The notes beneath the pieces were generated by a model. The model had not been told where the DNA came from. It did not search any database and saw only the letters and a program-made list of their open reading frames with translations. From assembly GCA_026983955.1 (NCBI GenBank), contig JALSTB010000121.1, positions 1 through 43,774 on the forward strand: a stretch of 43,774 nucleotides of DNA. The letters run 5' to 3'. Below are positions 36,937 to 43,774 of this stretch, piece by piece (position 1 is the first letter of the stretch; the number at the start of each line of letters is the position of its first letter). A program made the translations under genes and the position numbers. The stretch comes from Melioribacteraceae bacterium (GTDB lineage: Bacteria; Bacteroidota; Ignavibacteria; Ignavibacteriales; Melioribacteraceae).

Positions 36937-37695
36937 ATGTCTATTGAAAAATTAAATATTAAAAAATTACCTTCAAAACCGGGACCGAATGAAATCCATA
37001 TTTATCCGGTGGATTTTAACAAGGGGATTGAATACTTAAAAAAATTTGAAACTTTACTGAACGAAGAAGAAAAAAATAAAGCTGCCCGTTTCCATTTCCG
37101 GAAAGACCGGAATGCTTTTATATTGGCTCACGGAATATTGAGAAGTATATTGGCAAATTATCTCGATACAAATCCCGGACAAATTGAATTTCAATTTAAC
37201 GAATACGGAAAACCTTTTCTTCGTGGAAATGATATTCTGAATTTCAATATCTCTCATTCAAAAGAGAAATTATTATTGGCTTTCTCAACCAATATTCTTT
37301 TGGGAATTGATGTAGAATTTATGAATACGGATTTTGCCAATGGTGATATAGCTGAAAAATTTTTTTCACCCGCTGAGGTTTCAATGTTGAATAAATTACC
37401 AGGCAATCTTAAAACGGAGGGTTTTTATAATTGTTGGACTCGCAAGGAAGCATTGATTAAAGGAATAGGAAAAGGTTTGTCCATTCCTTTGGATAGTTTC
37501 GATGTGGAGTTAACACCGGGAAAAACGCCGAAAATTTTCGATTTGCGTTTTGACAAGCAAGAAAAAGGGAAGTGGGAAATAATTGATTTGGATTTATTTG
37601 CCGATTACAAAAGCGCTATAGCGATAAAAAGCAATACATTTAATATTAAATTATTTAATATAGAAAAATATTGCGTTTTTTTAACTTACTCCTAA
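36937..37695 (+). CDS. Sfp-type 4'-phosphopantetheinyl transferase
   Basis: A 252-residue enzyme that primes carrier proteins by moving phosphopantetheine from CoA to the PCP serine. Family motifs: FNEYGKPFL (88 onward), FNISHSKE (103 onward), GIDVE (Asp125, Glu127 for Mg) and W-TRKEA..KG.GKG (167-180). Its location as the last gene of the NRPS operon indicates it activates the ten PCPs. The last 15 bases overlap the 3' end of the convergent LytTR gene. Confidence 0.95.
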   Translation: MSIEKLNIKKLPSKPGPNEIHIYPVDFNKGIEYLKKFETLLNEEEKNKAARFHFRKDRNAFILAHGILRSILANYLDTNPGQIEFQFNEYGKPFLRGNDILNFNISHSKEKLLLAFSTNILLGIDVEFMNTDFANGDIAEKFFSPAEVSMLNKLPGNLKTEGFYNCWTRKEALIKGIGKGLSIPLDSFDVELTPGKTPKIFDLRFDKQEKGKWEIIDLDLFADYKSAIAIKSNTFNIKLFNIEKYCVFLTYS

Positions 37696-38466
37696 TCTGT
37701 TTTTGATTTTTTTCGAATATCTCTGACTGATTTTAAAAACCTCGTTTACATTTTTCAACTTGATTTTATAATTATAATTATTCAACCGTTCGACCGTTTC
37801 CACATAATTTAAGTTAATGATTGTTTGCCGGTGGATTCTTATAAAAGTGGAAGAAGGAAGATGTTCTTCCCAGAAAGTTAATGTTTTGTGCAAAACAATT
37901 TTCCGTTTTCCGTCGATGCATAATTTGGTATAGTCACCTAAGCTCTTTATATAAATTATGCTTTTTAACGGATAAAAACCCGGATGGTGTTTATCGTCCA
38001 GAAAAATGTAATCGGATTTAAACTGCTCATTCAGATTAATGGAGTTGTTTTGTTTGCTTTTAGCGGATAAATTATTTGTTAAATACTTAAATAAATTTTC
38101 CCTTTTCTTTATTTGCGTGCGAATAGCTTTATGCAACTCTGCTTTGCTGACCGGATGAAAAAGGATATCGTCTACGTTCAATTCCAAAATTTTTCTGATT
38201 TCCTGATTGTCGAGCTCTTTTGTAACTAAGATTAATATCGGGAAATATAAATCGTGCGACGATCTGATTTCTTCCAAAAAGCTAAGTCTTTCATTCGGAT
38301 TTTCCAATGTGAAGAACACAATAATTTCATGCTTTCCGTTGCGTATCAGTTTTCGGGCGTTATTTACCGAGTCCGTAACGTCACATTTGTAGTCCGGGAA
38401 ATCAAATAATTTCGTGAAGTTGTTACTTCCGCTTTCTTTTTCTAAAACCGCCAGAATTTTTTTCAT
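37681..38466 (-). CDS. LytTR-family transcription regulator with degenerate receiver
   Basis: A 261-residue two-domain protein. The C-terminal part (about 152-257) is a LytTR DNA-binding domain: YIKSLGDYTKL, HKTLTFWEEHLPSSTFIRIHRQTIINL, VFKISQRYSKKIK. The N-terminal 118 residues have receiver-like length and pattern (KILAVLEKE, ILILVTKEL, DDILFHP). The acidic pair at the end of strand 1 is replaced by LE, the phosphoacceptor Asp position is Phe (IIVFFTLEN), and the conserved Lys before Pro is His. Phospho-relay control by the standard route is therefore unlikely. It is convergent with the NRPS operon and overlaps its end by 15 bases. A regulatory role for the cluster is possible but not shown. 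ATG at 38464-38466; no strong ribosome-binding site. Confidence 0.9.
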   Translation of the reverse strand: MKKILAVLEKESGSNNFTKLFDFPDYKCDVTDSVNNARKLIRNGKHEIIVFFTLENPNERLSFLEEIRSSHDLYFPILILVTKELDNQEIRKILELNVDDILFHPVSKAELHKAIRTQIKKRENLFKYLTNNLSAKSKQNNSINLNEQFKSDYIFLDDKHHPGFYPLKSIIYIKSLGDYTKLCIDGKRKIVLHKTLTFWEEHLPSSTFIRIHRQTIINLNYVETVERLNNYNYKIKLKNVNEVFKISQRYSKKIKNRLGVS

Positions 38467-38554
38467 TTAAGTTAAAATCATTTTCTTGTTATTATCGGTA
38501 ATTAAATTTCCTTTTACAGACCTGTAACAAAAATTTATTGCAAAGTATATACCA

Positions 38555-38569
38555 ATCGATTTTATCGAT
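38555..38569. repeat. Palindrome ATCGAT-TTT-ATCGAT
   Basis: Perfect 6+6 inverted repeat with a 3-base centre, about 90 bases upstream of the LytTR gene start. The size fits a dimeric repressor operator. No regulator is assigned. Confidence 0.6.
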
Positions 38570-38603
38570 AAAAGCAGAAATTTTAAGGATAAAATGTATT
38601 ATT

Positions 38604-38661
38604 CGGAGAAGAACGCTTAAAATGAAACAAATTTTTCAAATTTTAACGGTTTTCTTCTCCG
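38604..38661. repeat. Long inverted repeat (hairpin-capable)
   Basis: Left arm CGGAGAAGAA (38604-38613) is the exact reverse complement of TTCTTCTCCG (38652-38661). Pairing continues inward after a small asymmetric bulge with TTAAAAT (38617-38623) against ATTTTAA (38640-38646), leaving a loop of 16 bases. It could be a 5' leader hairpin for either divergent transcript, a terminator-like structure, or a large operator. Confidence 0.65.
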
Positions 38662-38823
38662 CAATCAATGATTTTTGTCTTTACATTTAATCACTTATCT
38701 AAATATACGGACGGTAATCTAAATCAATTAGTTAATTCCCATATAAGTATTTACAATACAACGTAAATCTTTAAACATATTGGTTTACAAAAATCAGGTG
38801 ATTAACAAAAAACGGAGGGAGCC

Positions 38824-39651
38824 ATGGGAGAAAGTATCCGCAGGAATTTTTTACATTTCTTTATAATATTCACGTTAGCAGTATTAGTATATTCGTGTTC
38901 TAAACCTGTTGAACCCGAAATACCTGCCGAACAGAGAATCGATTTTGGTAATGACGCAATTGAATATCAAACAAATGCCATTTTAACCGAAACATTTCAA
39001 ACGGCAAGCGAATTTCTTACGGATCATTCAAATTTAATTTCCGAAAATTTGATATTGAACAAAACCAACAGTGGAAAAAATTATTTCTTTGACGGAAACT
39101 ATCATGTTTGGGAAGGAACATTGGAAAGCCAGCGTTTTCCGGATGCATACGACGGTGAATTTACGGTAAAATTGCAATATCAGGATGAAAACGGAAACCC
39201 GCAAAAATCACCTGCCGGCGCAGTGCAACTTTACACATACGGACTTGTTTGGGGGCAGTTCGGTTTTGCAGAGCCCGCTCCGGATTACGGAGATAAAACT
39301 GTTTATCAATTAACCGGCTTATGGACCGATTTGTTTTCAACACCGGTATTCAATGCCAATGGAAAGTATGAAAGAAAATGGGTGGGAATTTACAATCACG
39401 AAAATGTAACTTTGGATAATGTTTTTAAAATCCGTGTAAAAAACCTTAAATTTTATAAAAGAGGTCAAACTTATTCTCTCTTTGGCAGAATTATAATTAC
39501 AATGGATAATTACAAAGCAATTGTGAAATGTAACGGCACCAACCGTGCTAAAGTTATAGTTTATGAAGACGGTGAAGTAATAAATTCATATTACTATAAC
39601 ATACCGCAAAACTTATACCGATGGTCTTTTGGCGGATTAATTTTACCGTAA
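38824..39651 (+). CDS. Putative lipoprotein of unknown function
   Basis: A 275-residue protein that I do not recognise. The N-terminus has basic residues (RR at 6-7), a hydrophobic stretch and a lipobox ending at Cys25 (LVYSC), followed by a Pro/Glu-rich linker (KPVEPEIPAEQ). Lipid anchoring on the periplasmic or outer face is therefore expected. The mature part is rich in Tyr, Trp and Gly and looks like beta-sheet (for example VWEGTLESQRFPDAYDGEF, YTYGLVWGQFGF). ATG at 38824 follows GGAGGGAG. It is divergent from the LytTR gene and separate from the NRPS operon; no functional link is visible. Confidence 0.85.
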   Translation: MGESIRRNFLHFFIIFTLAVLVYSCSKPVEPEIPAEQRIDFGNDAIEYQTNAILTETFQTASEFLTDHSNLISENLILNKTNSGKNYFFDGNYHVWEGTLESQRFPDAYDGEFTVKLQYQDENGNPQKSPAGAVQLYTYGLVWGQFGFAEPAPDYGDKTVYQLTGLWTDLFSTPVFNANGKYERKWVGIYNHENVTLDNVFKIRVKNLKFYKRGQTYSLFGRIIITMDNYKAIVKCNGTNRAKVIVYEDGEVINSYYYNIPQNLYRWSFGGLILP

Positions 39652-39902
39652 TTTTTATTTTGCTAATTTTATTATATTTTTTAATTTATAAATATAAAAT
39701 TACAGAGGTTGGTTACAATAGAAGTTTTAGGGCTGATGGCAGGTTTCTGTCCTACAAGAAATATATCCTGTCTAAAAACACTTCCCGGGTGTGATAAACA
39801 TCACGGATTAATTCCAACTTATGTATTAATATGGGACTAAGATATTCTACGGGCATAGAATAATCTTTGATAATACTTTACATTTTCCGGGAGGAGGTAG
39901 TG
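39652..39902. other. Intergenic region with AT-rich stem and CRP-like site
   Basis: About 250 bases. Just after the lipoprotein stop is an imperfect A/T-only stem (about 39667-39700) that could be a weak terminator. A G/C-containing partial hairpin (GGCAGG near 39736 with CCTGTC near 39768) and a CRP/FNR-type palindrome (39790-39805) follow. A strong ribosome-binding site precedes the next gene. Confidence 0.5.
39790..39805. promoter_or_regulatory. CRP/FNR-family-like binding site
   Basis: TGTGA-TAAACA-TCACG. The half-sites match the CRP consensus TGTGA-N6-TCACA at 9 of 10 positions, and GTGAT-N4-ATCAC is a perfect inverted repeat. It lies about 100 bases upstream of the GTG start at 39903, a usual distance for an activator or repressor. 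The cognate regulator is not in the window. Confidence 0.5.
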
Positions 39903-42584
39903 GTGAAAAAATTTTACAAAATTTTTATACTCATTTTTGCACTGGCTGCAAACCAACTTTGGGCTCAAGACCCGTTTAGTTCCCCAACCGTGCTTCCAGG
40001 CGCCGATGCCAACATGTCGCAAGGAGTTGCTTGGGGCGATTACGATAACGACGGCTGGATTGATCTTTACTTGACAAAAGGTAATGATGTCAATGGTGAC
40101 AAGTACCCCAATTATCTTTACAAAAACTCTTCCGGTACTTTGGTAAAACAAAATATAGCCGGAATTACGGATATAACTTTAGCTTCCGGAGCAGCAACTT
40201 GGGGCGATATTGATAACGACGGATTTATTGATTTATATGTTGCCGGGGCACAAAACGGTATTGGGGGTACGAAACCGGAAAATAATCTCTTTTTAAATGA
40301 CGGCAACGGAAGTTTTATTGACAAAACGGGTGACGCCACAACCGGTGCAATAGTAACAGATAAAGAAGATTCGAGACACGTAGGTTGGGGCGATTATAAT
40401 AACGACGGCTACCTCGATGTTTTTGTGGATAATGGCTCTATAACTTTTTTCGGTCCCCAAAAAGGAAATAATTCGTTTTACGCAAACGACGGCGACGGAA
40501 CTTTTACAAGAAAAGGCGAAGCCGATATCGGAAATATTGTTTACGAAGGTAGCGGAAACAGTCCTTACCGTACTTTCGGTAGCGGTTTTGGTTGGACGGA
40601 TTTTAATAATGATGGCTATCTGGATATTTTTAATTGCTCGGGTGGCGGAAAAGATAATGTGCTTTGGCAAAATAATCCAAGTACAGGACAATTTGATGAT
40701 GTAACACCCGGAGTAATGAAACCGGTTCAAACAAGTTTTATCTCCGCCAGTTGGGTTGATTATGATAATGACGGCGATATGGACCTGTTTGCTTGTAACA
40801 TGATTGACGGCAATATTTGGCACAATTATTTATTCCGGAATAACAGTACTACCACAACAGTTAGCTTTGATTCCTTAACCGGAATCGGACCGCTAGTAAC
40901 CGATACATACGAATCTATGGGCTCGGCGTGGGGTGATGTTGATAACGATGGCGACCTCGATGTGTTTGTTACTAATCGGCCGGACAATAACCAAACCCAG
41001 ATTCCTTCAACTTTATACACAAATAACGGAGCAGGAAGCGGTTATACTTTTTCAAAAGCCAAAGATTATTTTTATCCGGGAGCCACCGATAATTTCCAAG
41101 GTCGCGGTGTTGCAATGGCAGATATTAATAACGACGGTTTTTTGGATTTGGTTACTGCACGCGAAGGTGAACCTTTGCTATATATGAATCAAGCGAATAA
41201 TTCAAACAAATTTGCACTTGTAAAATTAGTCGGAACCGGAACAACAAACCGTTCGGCTATCGGTTCCAGAATAAAAATTACGGCAAATGTGCCCGAACAA
41301 AACGGTGTAATTACTCAAATGCGTGAAGTAATGGGCATGACAGGTGGAGGTGGACAAAACAGTCTGCGGCAACATTTCGGATTGGGCACAGCTACCAAAA
41401 TTGATGATATAAAAGTGCTCTGGTTGAATTCAACCGGTGGCGCAAGCAGGGATATAAATTCCATGACCGATTTGCCTGTGGGTAAAATTATAATTTTCAC
41501 TCAAGGCGGTACGTCGGTTACTTCGAACGTTATTAAAAATCAAAACTTTATGTATCTCTCCGGTAATACAAAATCGGCAATTGAGTTTACTTCCAATACC
41601 GATCCGGATGGCGGAACATTAACGGTTCAAAAATTTTCTACTGATCCAGGTGGAACTTTCGACGGCAACTCTGCAACCGACCCGTCGGGTAATTCGGTTA
41701 CTCCAAATGCAGTAGTAAACGATAGATATTGGTCTGTTTCCGAAAGTGGGTTAACCGGTAATTTCACTGCCACAGTTTATTTCGATGCATCAAATCTTCC
41801 ATCTGGATTAAATGCGAATAATGTTGTAATTTTAAAAAGGGCAAATAGTTCTTCCTCATGGACACCATTAAATACCGAAAAAATAGGTAATACTGTATAC
41901 TCCTCTGGAATCAGTTCTTTTTCCGAATTTGCAATCGGTTATGAAGCAAATGTTTTGGTGGAAACCAAAATATTTTTGGAAGGACCGTACGATACGAACA
42001 TTGATATGATGAACACAAACTTAAATGACAACGGTTATATCCCGTTAACTTCACCATATAGTGAAGACCCGAGAACAATATCGTCCATGCCTGCCGGTGT
42101 TGTTGATTGGGTATTGGTTGAATTAAGGGAAACTGCATCTGGCACGGCAGTTGCATCTAAAAGTGCATTATTATATAAAGATGGCAGGGTTGTAAACGAT
42201 GACGCATCGTCCGGGGTAATAAATATGCCCGTTTCGGACGGAAATTACTTTATTGTGATAAAACACAGAAATCATCTTGCAGTTATGAGCGCTTCGGCGG
42301 TGTCTCTTAATGGCACAACTTCGTCTCTTTATGATTTTACAACGGCTGAGTCTCAATTCTACGGAACCGGCGGCTCAATTGAATTGGAACCCAATGTTTG
42401 GGGCATGATTGCCGGCGATACAGACGGCTCCGGTGTGGTTGATGCTGCTGATAGAAATGCAACTTGGAATGACAGAAACAGCAGCGGTTACAACGATAGC
42501 GATGTAGATTTGAGCGGTGTCGTTGATGCGGGCGATAGAAATAAAACTTGGAATAACAGAAATAAAAACAGTCAATTACCATAA
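39903..42584 (+). CDS. Secreted VCBS/FG-GAP repeat protein with ASPIC/UnbV and dockerin-like tail
   Basis: 893 residues from the GTG at 39903, chosen because GGGAGGAGG (39889-39897) sits just before it and a clean signal peptide follows (KKFYKIFILIFALAANQLWA, cut before QDP). Upstream in-frame starts would spoil the signal. The N-terminal half carries at least seven D.DNDG-type calcium-binding FG-GAP/VCBS repeats (GDYDNDGWIDLYL, GDIDNDGFIDLYV, GDYNNDGYLDVFV, TDFNNDGYLDIFN, VDYDNDGDMDLFA, GDVDNDGDLDVFV, ADINNDGFLDLVT), expected to form a beta-propeller. An ASPIC/UnbV-type segment (AIGSRIKI...SLRQHFGLGTATKID) follows. The C-terminus has two EF-hand-like repeats (DTDGSGVVDAADRNATW, DVDLSGVVDAGDRNKTW; 42417-42560) resembling dockerin. 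Likely cell-surface or secreted; the precise role is unknown. Confidence 0.92.
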   Translation: MKKFYKIFILIFALAANQLWAQDPFSSPTVLPGADANMSQGVAWGDYDNDGWIDLYLTKGNDVNGDKYPNYLYKNSSGTLVKQNIAGITDITLASGAATWGDIDNDGFIDLYVAGAQNGIGGTKPENNLFLNDGNGSFIDKTGDATTGAIVTDKEDSRHVGWGDYNNDGYLDVFVDNGSITFFGPQKGNNSFYANDGDGTFTRKGEADIGNIVYEGSGNSPYRTFGSGFGWTDFNNDGYLDIFNCSGGGKDNVLWQNNPSTGQFDDVTPGVMKPVQTSFISASWVDYDNDGDMDLFACNMIDGNIWHNYLFRNNSTTTTVSFDSLTGIGPLVTDTYESMGSAWGDVDNDGDLDVFVTNRPDNNQTQIPSTLYTNNGAGSGYTFSKAKDYFYPGATDNFQGRGVAMADINNDGFLDLVTAREGEPLLYMNQANNSNKFALVKLVGTGTTNRSAIGSRIKITANVPEQNGVITQMREVMGMTGGGGQNSLRQHFGLGTATKIDDIKVLWLNSTGGASRDINSMTDLPVGKIIIFTQGGTSVTSNVIKNQNFMYLSGNTKSAIEFTSNTDPDGGTLTVQKFSTDPGGTFDGNSATDPSGNSVTPNAVVNDRYWSVSESGLTGNFTATVYFDASNLPSGLNANNVVILKRANSSSSWTPLNTEKIGNTVYSSGISSFSEFAIGYEANVLVETKIFLEGPYDTNIDMMNTNLNDNGYIPLTSPYSEDPRTISSMPAGVVDWVLVELRETASGTAVASKSALLYKDGRVVNDDASSGVINMPVSDGNYFIVIKHRNHLAVMSASAVSLNGTTSSLYDFTTAESQFYGTGGSIELEPNVWGMIAGDTDGSGVVDAADRNATWNDRNSSGYNDSDVDLSGVVDAGDRNKTWNNRNKNSQLP

Positions 42585-42623
42585 ATTGAACAAAATTTAA
42601 TCATCATTAAATAGGAGAATAAA

Positions 42624-43774
42624 ATGAAATCTAAAATAACAATTTTGGCGTTACTTGTATTTTTATTCGCTAGTATTTCTTTAGTAAATGCACAAGTCGA
42701 CGTCACATTGACGATAGAAAATCAGCAAACGGTGGGAACGGATTTCTTCTTCGATATCTATTTGCAAGCTACCTCCGCTCCCGCTAACCCGTTGTATTTG
42801 GGTAACGCGGATTTTGTTTTGACATTTAACGCCAGCAATTTCACCAATCCTACATTATCAAAAGAACCGCAAGCAGGAGTTAGTTACGGTTATTGTACAT
42901 TCGTGCCTTCCGATCCCAGCGGTTCAAACACTGACATTACTAGAACTAACTATTATGATAATACTTCACCTGCTCCAATTTCTGGAAATGAATTAATAAT
43001 AAACTTGAACGGACCAACACCATCCGACCAAAATGCGTTCGATACAAGGGTTGCTAAAATTGACGAGCAGGCATCAACACACCGTTTGGGTAGATTTAAA
43101 ATTTCTGGTATATCAAATCCAAGCGGTACTGCAGGTTTGCAATGGAAGACAAGTGGAACTGGTGTTGTAACCCAAGTATTTTCAATGGATCCTGTTACAT
43201 TTAACGGTTCTGCTGCAAACATAACAGCAGTTAATCCGAATGACGAACCTTTGCCGGTTGAGTTAACCTCATTTGCTGCCAAAGTACAAGGCACAAGTGT
43301 GAAATTGGAATGGAAAAGCGCCACCGAGGTTAACAGTTACGGTTACGAAATTCAAAAGAAAACCGGTGAAAACAACTGGACCAAAGTCGGTTTCGTTGAA
43401 GGTGCCGGAAACAGCAACTCGCCTAAAAAATATTCGTTTGTGGATAAAAACCTCGTAGGCGGTACAAAATTCGTTTACAGACTCAAAATTATTGATATAG
43501 ACGGAAGTTTTGAATATTCGGACGAAATAAACGTTGAAGTTAAACCTTCGAAATTTGAATTAATGCAAAACTATCCGAATCCGTTTAATCCTACGACAAA
43601 CATCCGTTTTACATTACCTGAATCTCAAAACGTAAAACTCGACGTTTACAATATGCTGGGAGAAAAAGTCGCTACATTGTTGGATAGAAAAATGGAGGCC
43701 GGTTTCCACAGTGTAAATTTCGATGCCTCGCAATTAAGCAACGGAATTTACATTTACAGACTTCAAGCCGGTAA
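42624..43774 (+). CDS. Secreted protein with type IX secretion C-terminal sorting domain (3' truncated)
   Basis: Open to the right edge (383 full codons seen). ATG at 42624 with AGGAG at 42613-42617, 39 bases after the previous stop, so probably co-transcribed with it. Signal peptide: [22 protein letters not shown], cut before QVD. Residues of about 24-200 form a beta-rich domain ([31 protein letters not shown]) with a loose cohesin/adhesin look. [21 protein letters not shown] and a fibronectin-III-like segment ([11 protein letters not shown]...[10 protein letters not shown]) come next. Then the type A sorting domain: [44 protein letters not shown]. Such domains direct export through the Bacteroidota type IX system. 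Only the last few residues are missing. Function beyond surface location is unknown. Confidence 0.92.
   Translation, partial: MKSKITILALLVFLFASISLVNAQVDVTLTIENQQTVGTDFFFDIYLQATSAPANPLYLGNADFVLTFNASNFTNPTLSKEPQAGVSYGYCTFVPSDPSGSNTDITRTNYYDNTSPAPISGNELIINLNGPTPSDQNAFDTRVAKIDEQASTHRLGRFKISGISNPSGTAGLQWKTSGTGVVTQVFSMDPVTFNGSAANITAVNPNDEPLPVELTSFAAKVQGTSVKLEWKSATEVNSYGYEIQKKTGENNWTKVGFVEGAGNSNSPKKYSFVDKNLVGGTKFVYRLKIIDIDGSFEYSDEINVEVKPSKFELMQNYPNPFNPTTNIRFTLPESQNVKLDVYNMLGEKVATLLDRKMEAGFHSVNFDASQLSNGIYIYRLQAG

Larger units (their letters stand above)
38467..38823. other. Intergenic region between divergent LytTR and lipoprotein genes
   Basis: 357 bases without a gene, A+T-rich, lying between divergent starts, so promoters for both sides are expected here. 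It holds a 15-base palindrome (38555-38569) and a long inverted repeat (38604-38661). I could not identify a confident -10/-35 or Bacteroidota TAnnTTTG promoter. A purine-rich ribosome-binding site (GGAGGGAG, about 38814-38821) precedes the lipoprotein ATG. Confidence 0.6.

Noticed and set aside
37696-37720. Terminator after the phosphopantetheinyl transferase gene
   Set aside because: No stem-loop with a T run was found there; the region is inside the convergent LytTR coding sequence.
39867-39902. Upstream TTG start for the VCBS protein
   Set aside because: It would add an N-terminal extension in front of a clean signal peptide and would place the strong GGAGGAGG site inside the coding region. 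The GTG at 39903 fits better.
40293-40823. 176-codon open frame on the - strand
   Set aside because: Antisense to the VCBS repeats; its Ile/Val-rich repeats result from reading the repeated DNDG codons backwards.

Overview
The window is A+T-rich bacterial DNA. Most of it is one nonribosomal peptide synthetase (NRPS) gene cluster on the + strand. The host is most likely in the Ignavibacteriota/Bacteroidota group. The last gene encodes a secreted protein with an [10 protein letters not shown]-type C-terminal (type IX secretion) sorting domain, a style typical of Ignavibacteria. The gene before it combines VCBS/FG-GAP repeats, an ASPIC/UnbV region and a VVDAADRN..W dockerin-like tail, which is also common in that group. 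Base composition and codon style look the same in the cluster and its flanks, so nothing suggests very recent acquisition.

Layout: positions 1-33491 hold four consecutive NRPS genes. The first is cut by the left edge. Together they encode ten adenylation (A) domains: A1-PCP / C-A2-PCP | C-A3-PCP-[sulfotransferase] / C-A4-PCP-E | C-A5-PCP / C-A6-PCP | C-A7-PCP / C-A8-PCP / C-A9-PCP / C-A10-PCP-TE. The same strand then carries, with gaps of 5-32 bases, a stand-alone sulfotransferase, an MFS exporter, an MbtH-like protein, a type II thioesterase and an Sfp-type phosphopantetheinyl transferase (to 37695). This is a complete expression, priming, editing and export set, and it looks like one operon. 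A LytTR-type regulator with a degenerate receiver domain lies on the - strand and overlaps the end of the transferase gene by 15 bases.

Reading the ten specificity residues by eye against GrsA PheA gives this tentative order: X1 (DAIITAGVGK) - Phe - X3 (DAEDIGTVVK, possibly basic; sulfotransferase follows) - D-Gln - X5 (DAGTIVGIGK) - Phe - Orn (or Lys/Dab) - Asn - aromatic (Tyr-like) - aromatic (Tyr-like), then release by the thioesterase. More residues or a lipid starter may be encoded to the left of the window.

The most unusual element is the sulfotransferase domain fused inside an NRPS subunit between a carrier protein and the next condensation domain, together with a second, free-standing sulfotransferase in the same operon. 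That points to a sulfated peptide, or to sulfate used as a leaving group to make an unsaturated residue.

The right part (38467-43774) is not obviously part of the cluster. It holds a 357-base intergenic region with two inverted repeats, a lipoprotein of unknown function, a 251-base gap with a CRP/FNR-like site, a secreted VCBS/UnbV protein and the start of a T9SS-sorted protein. No rRNA, tRNA, CRISPR array, transposase or attachment site was seen.
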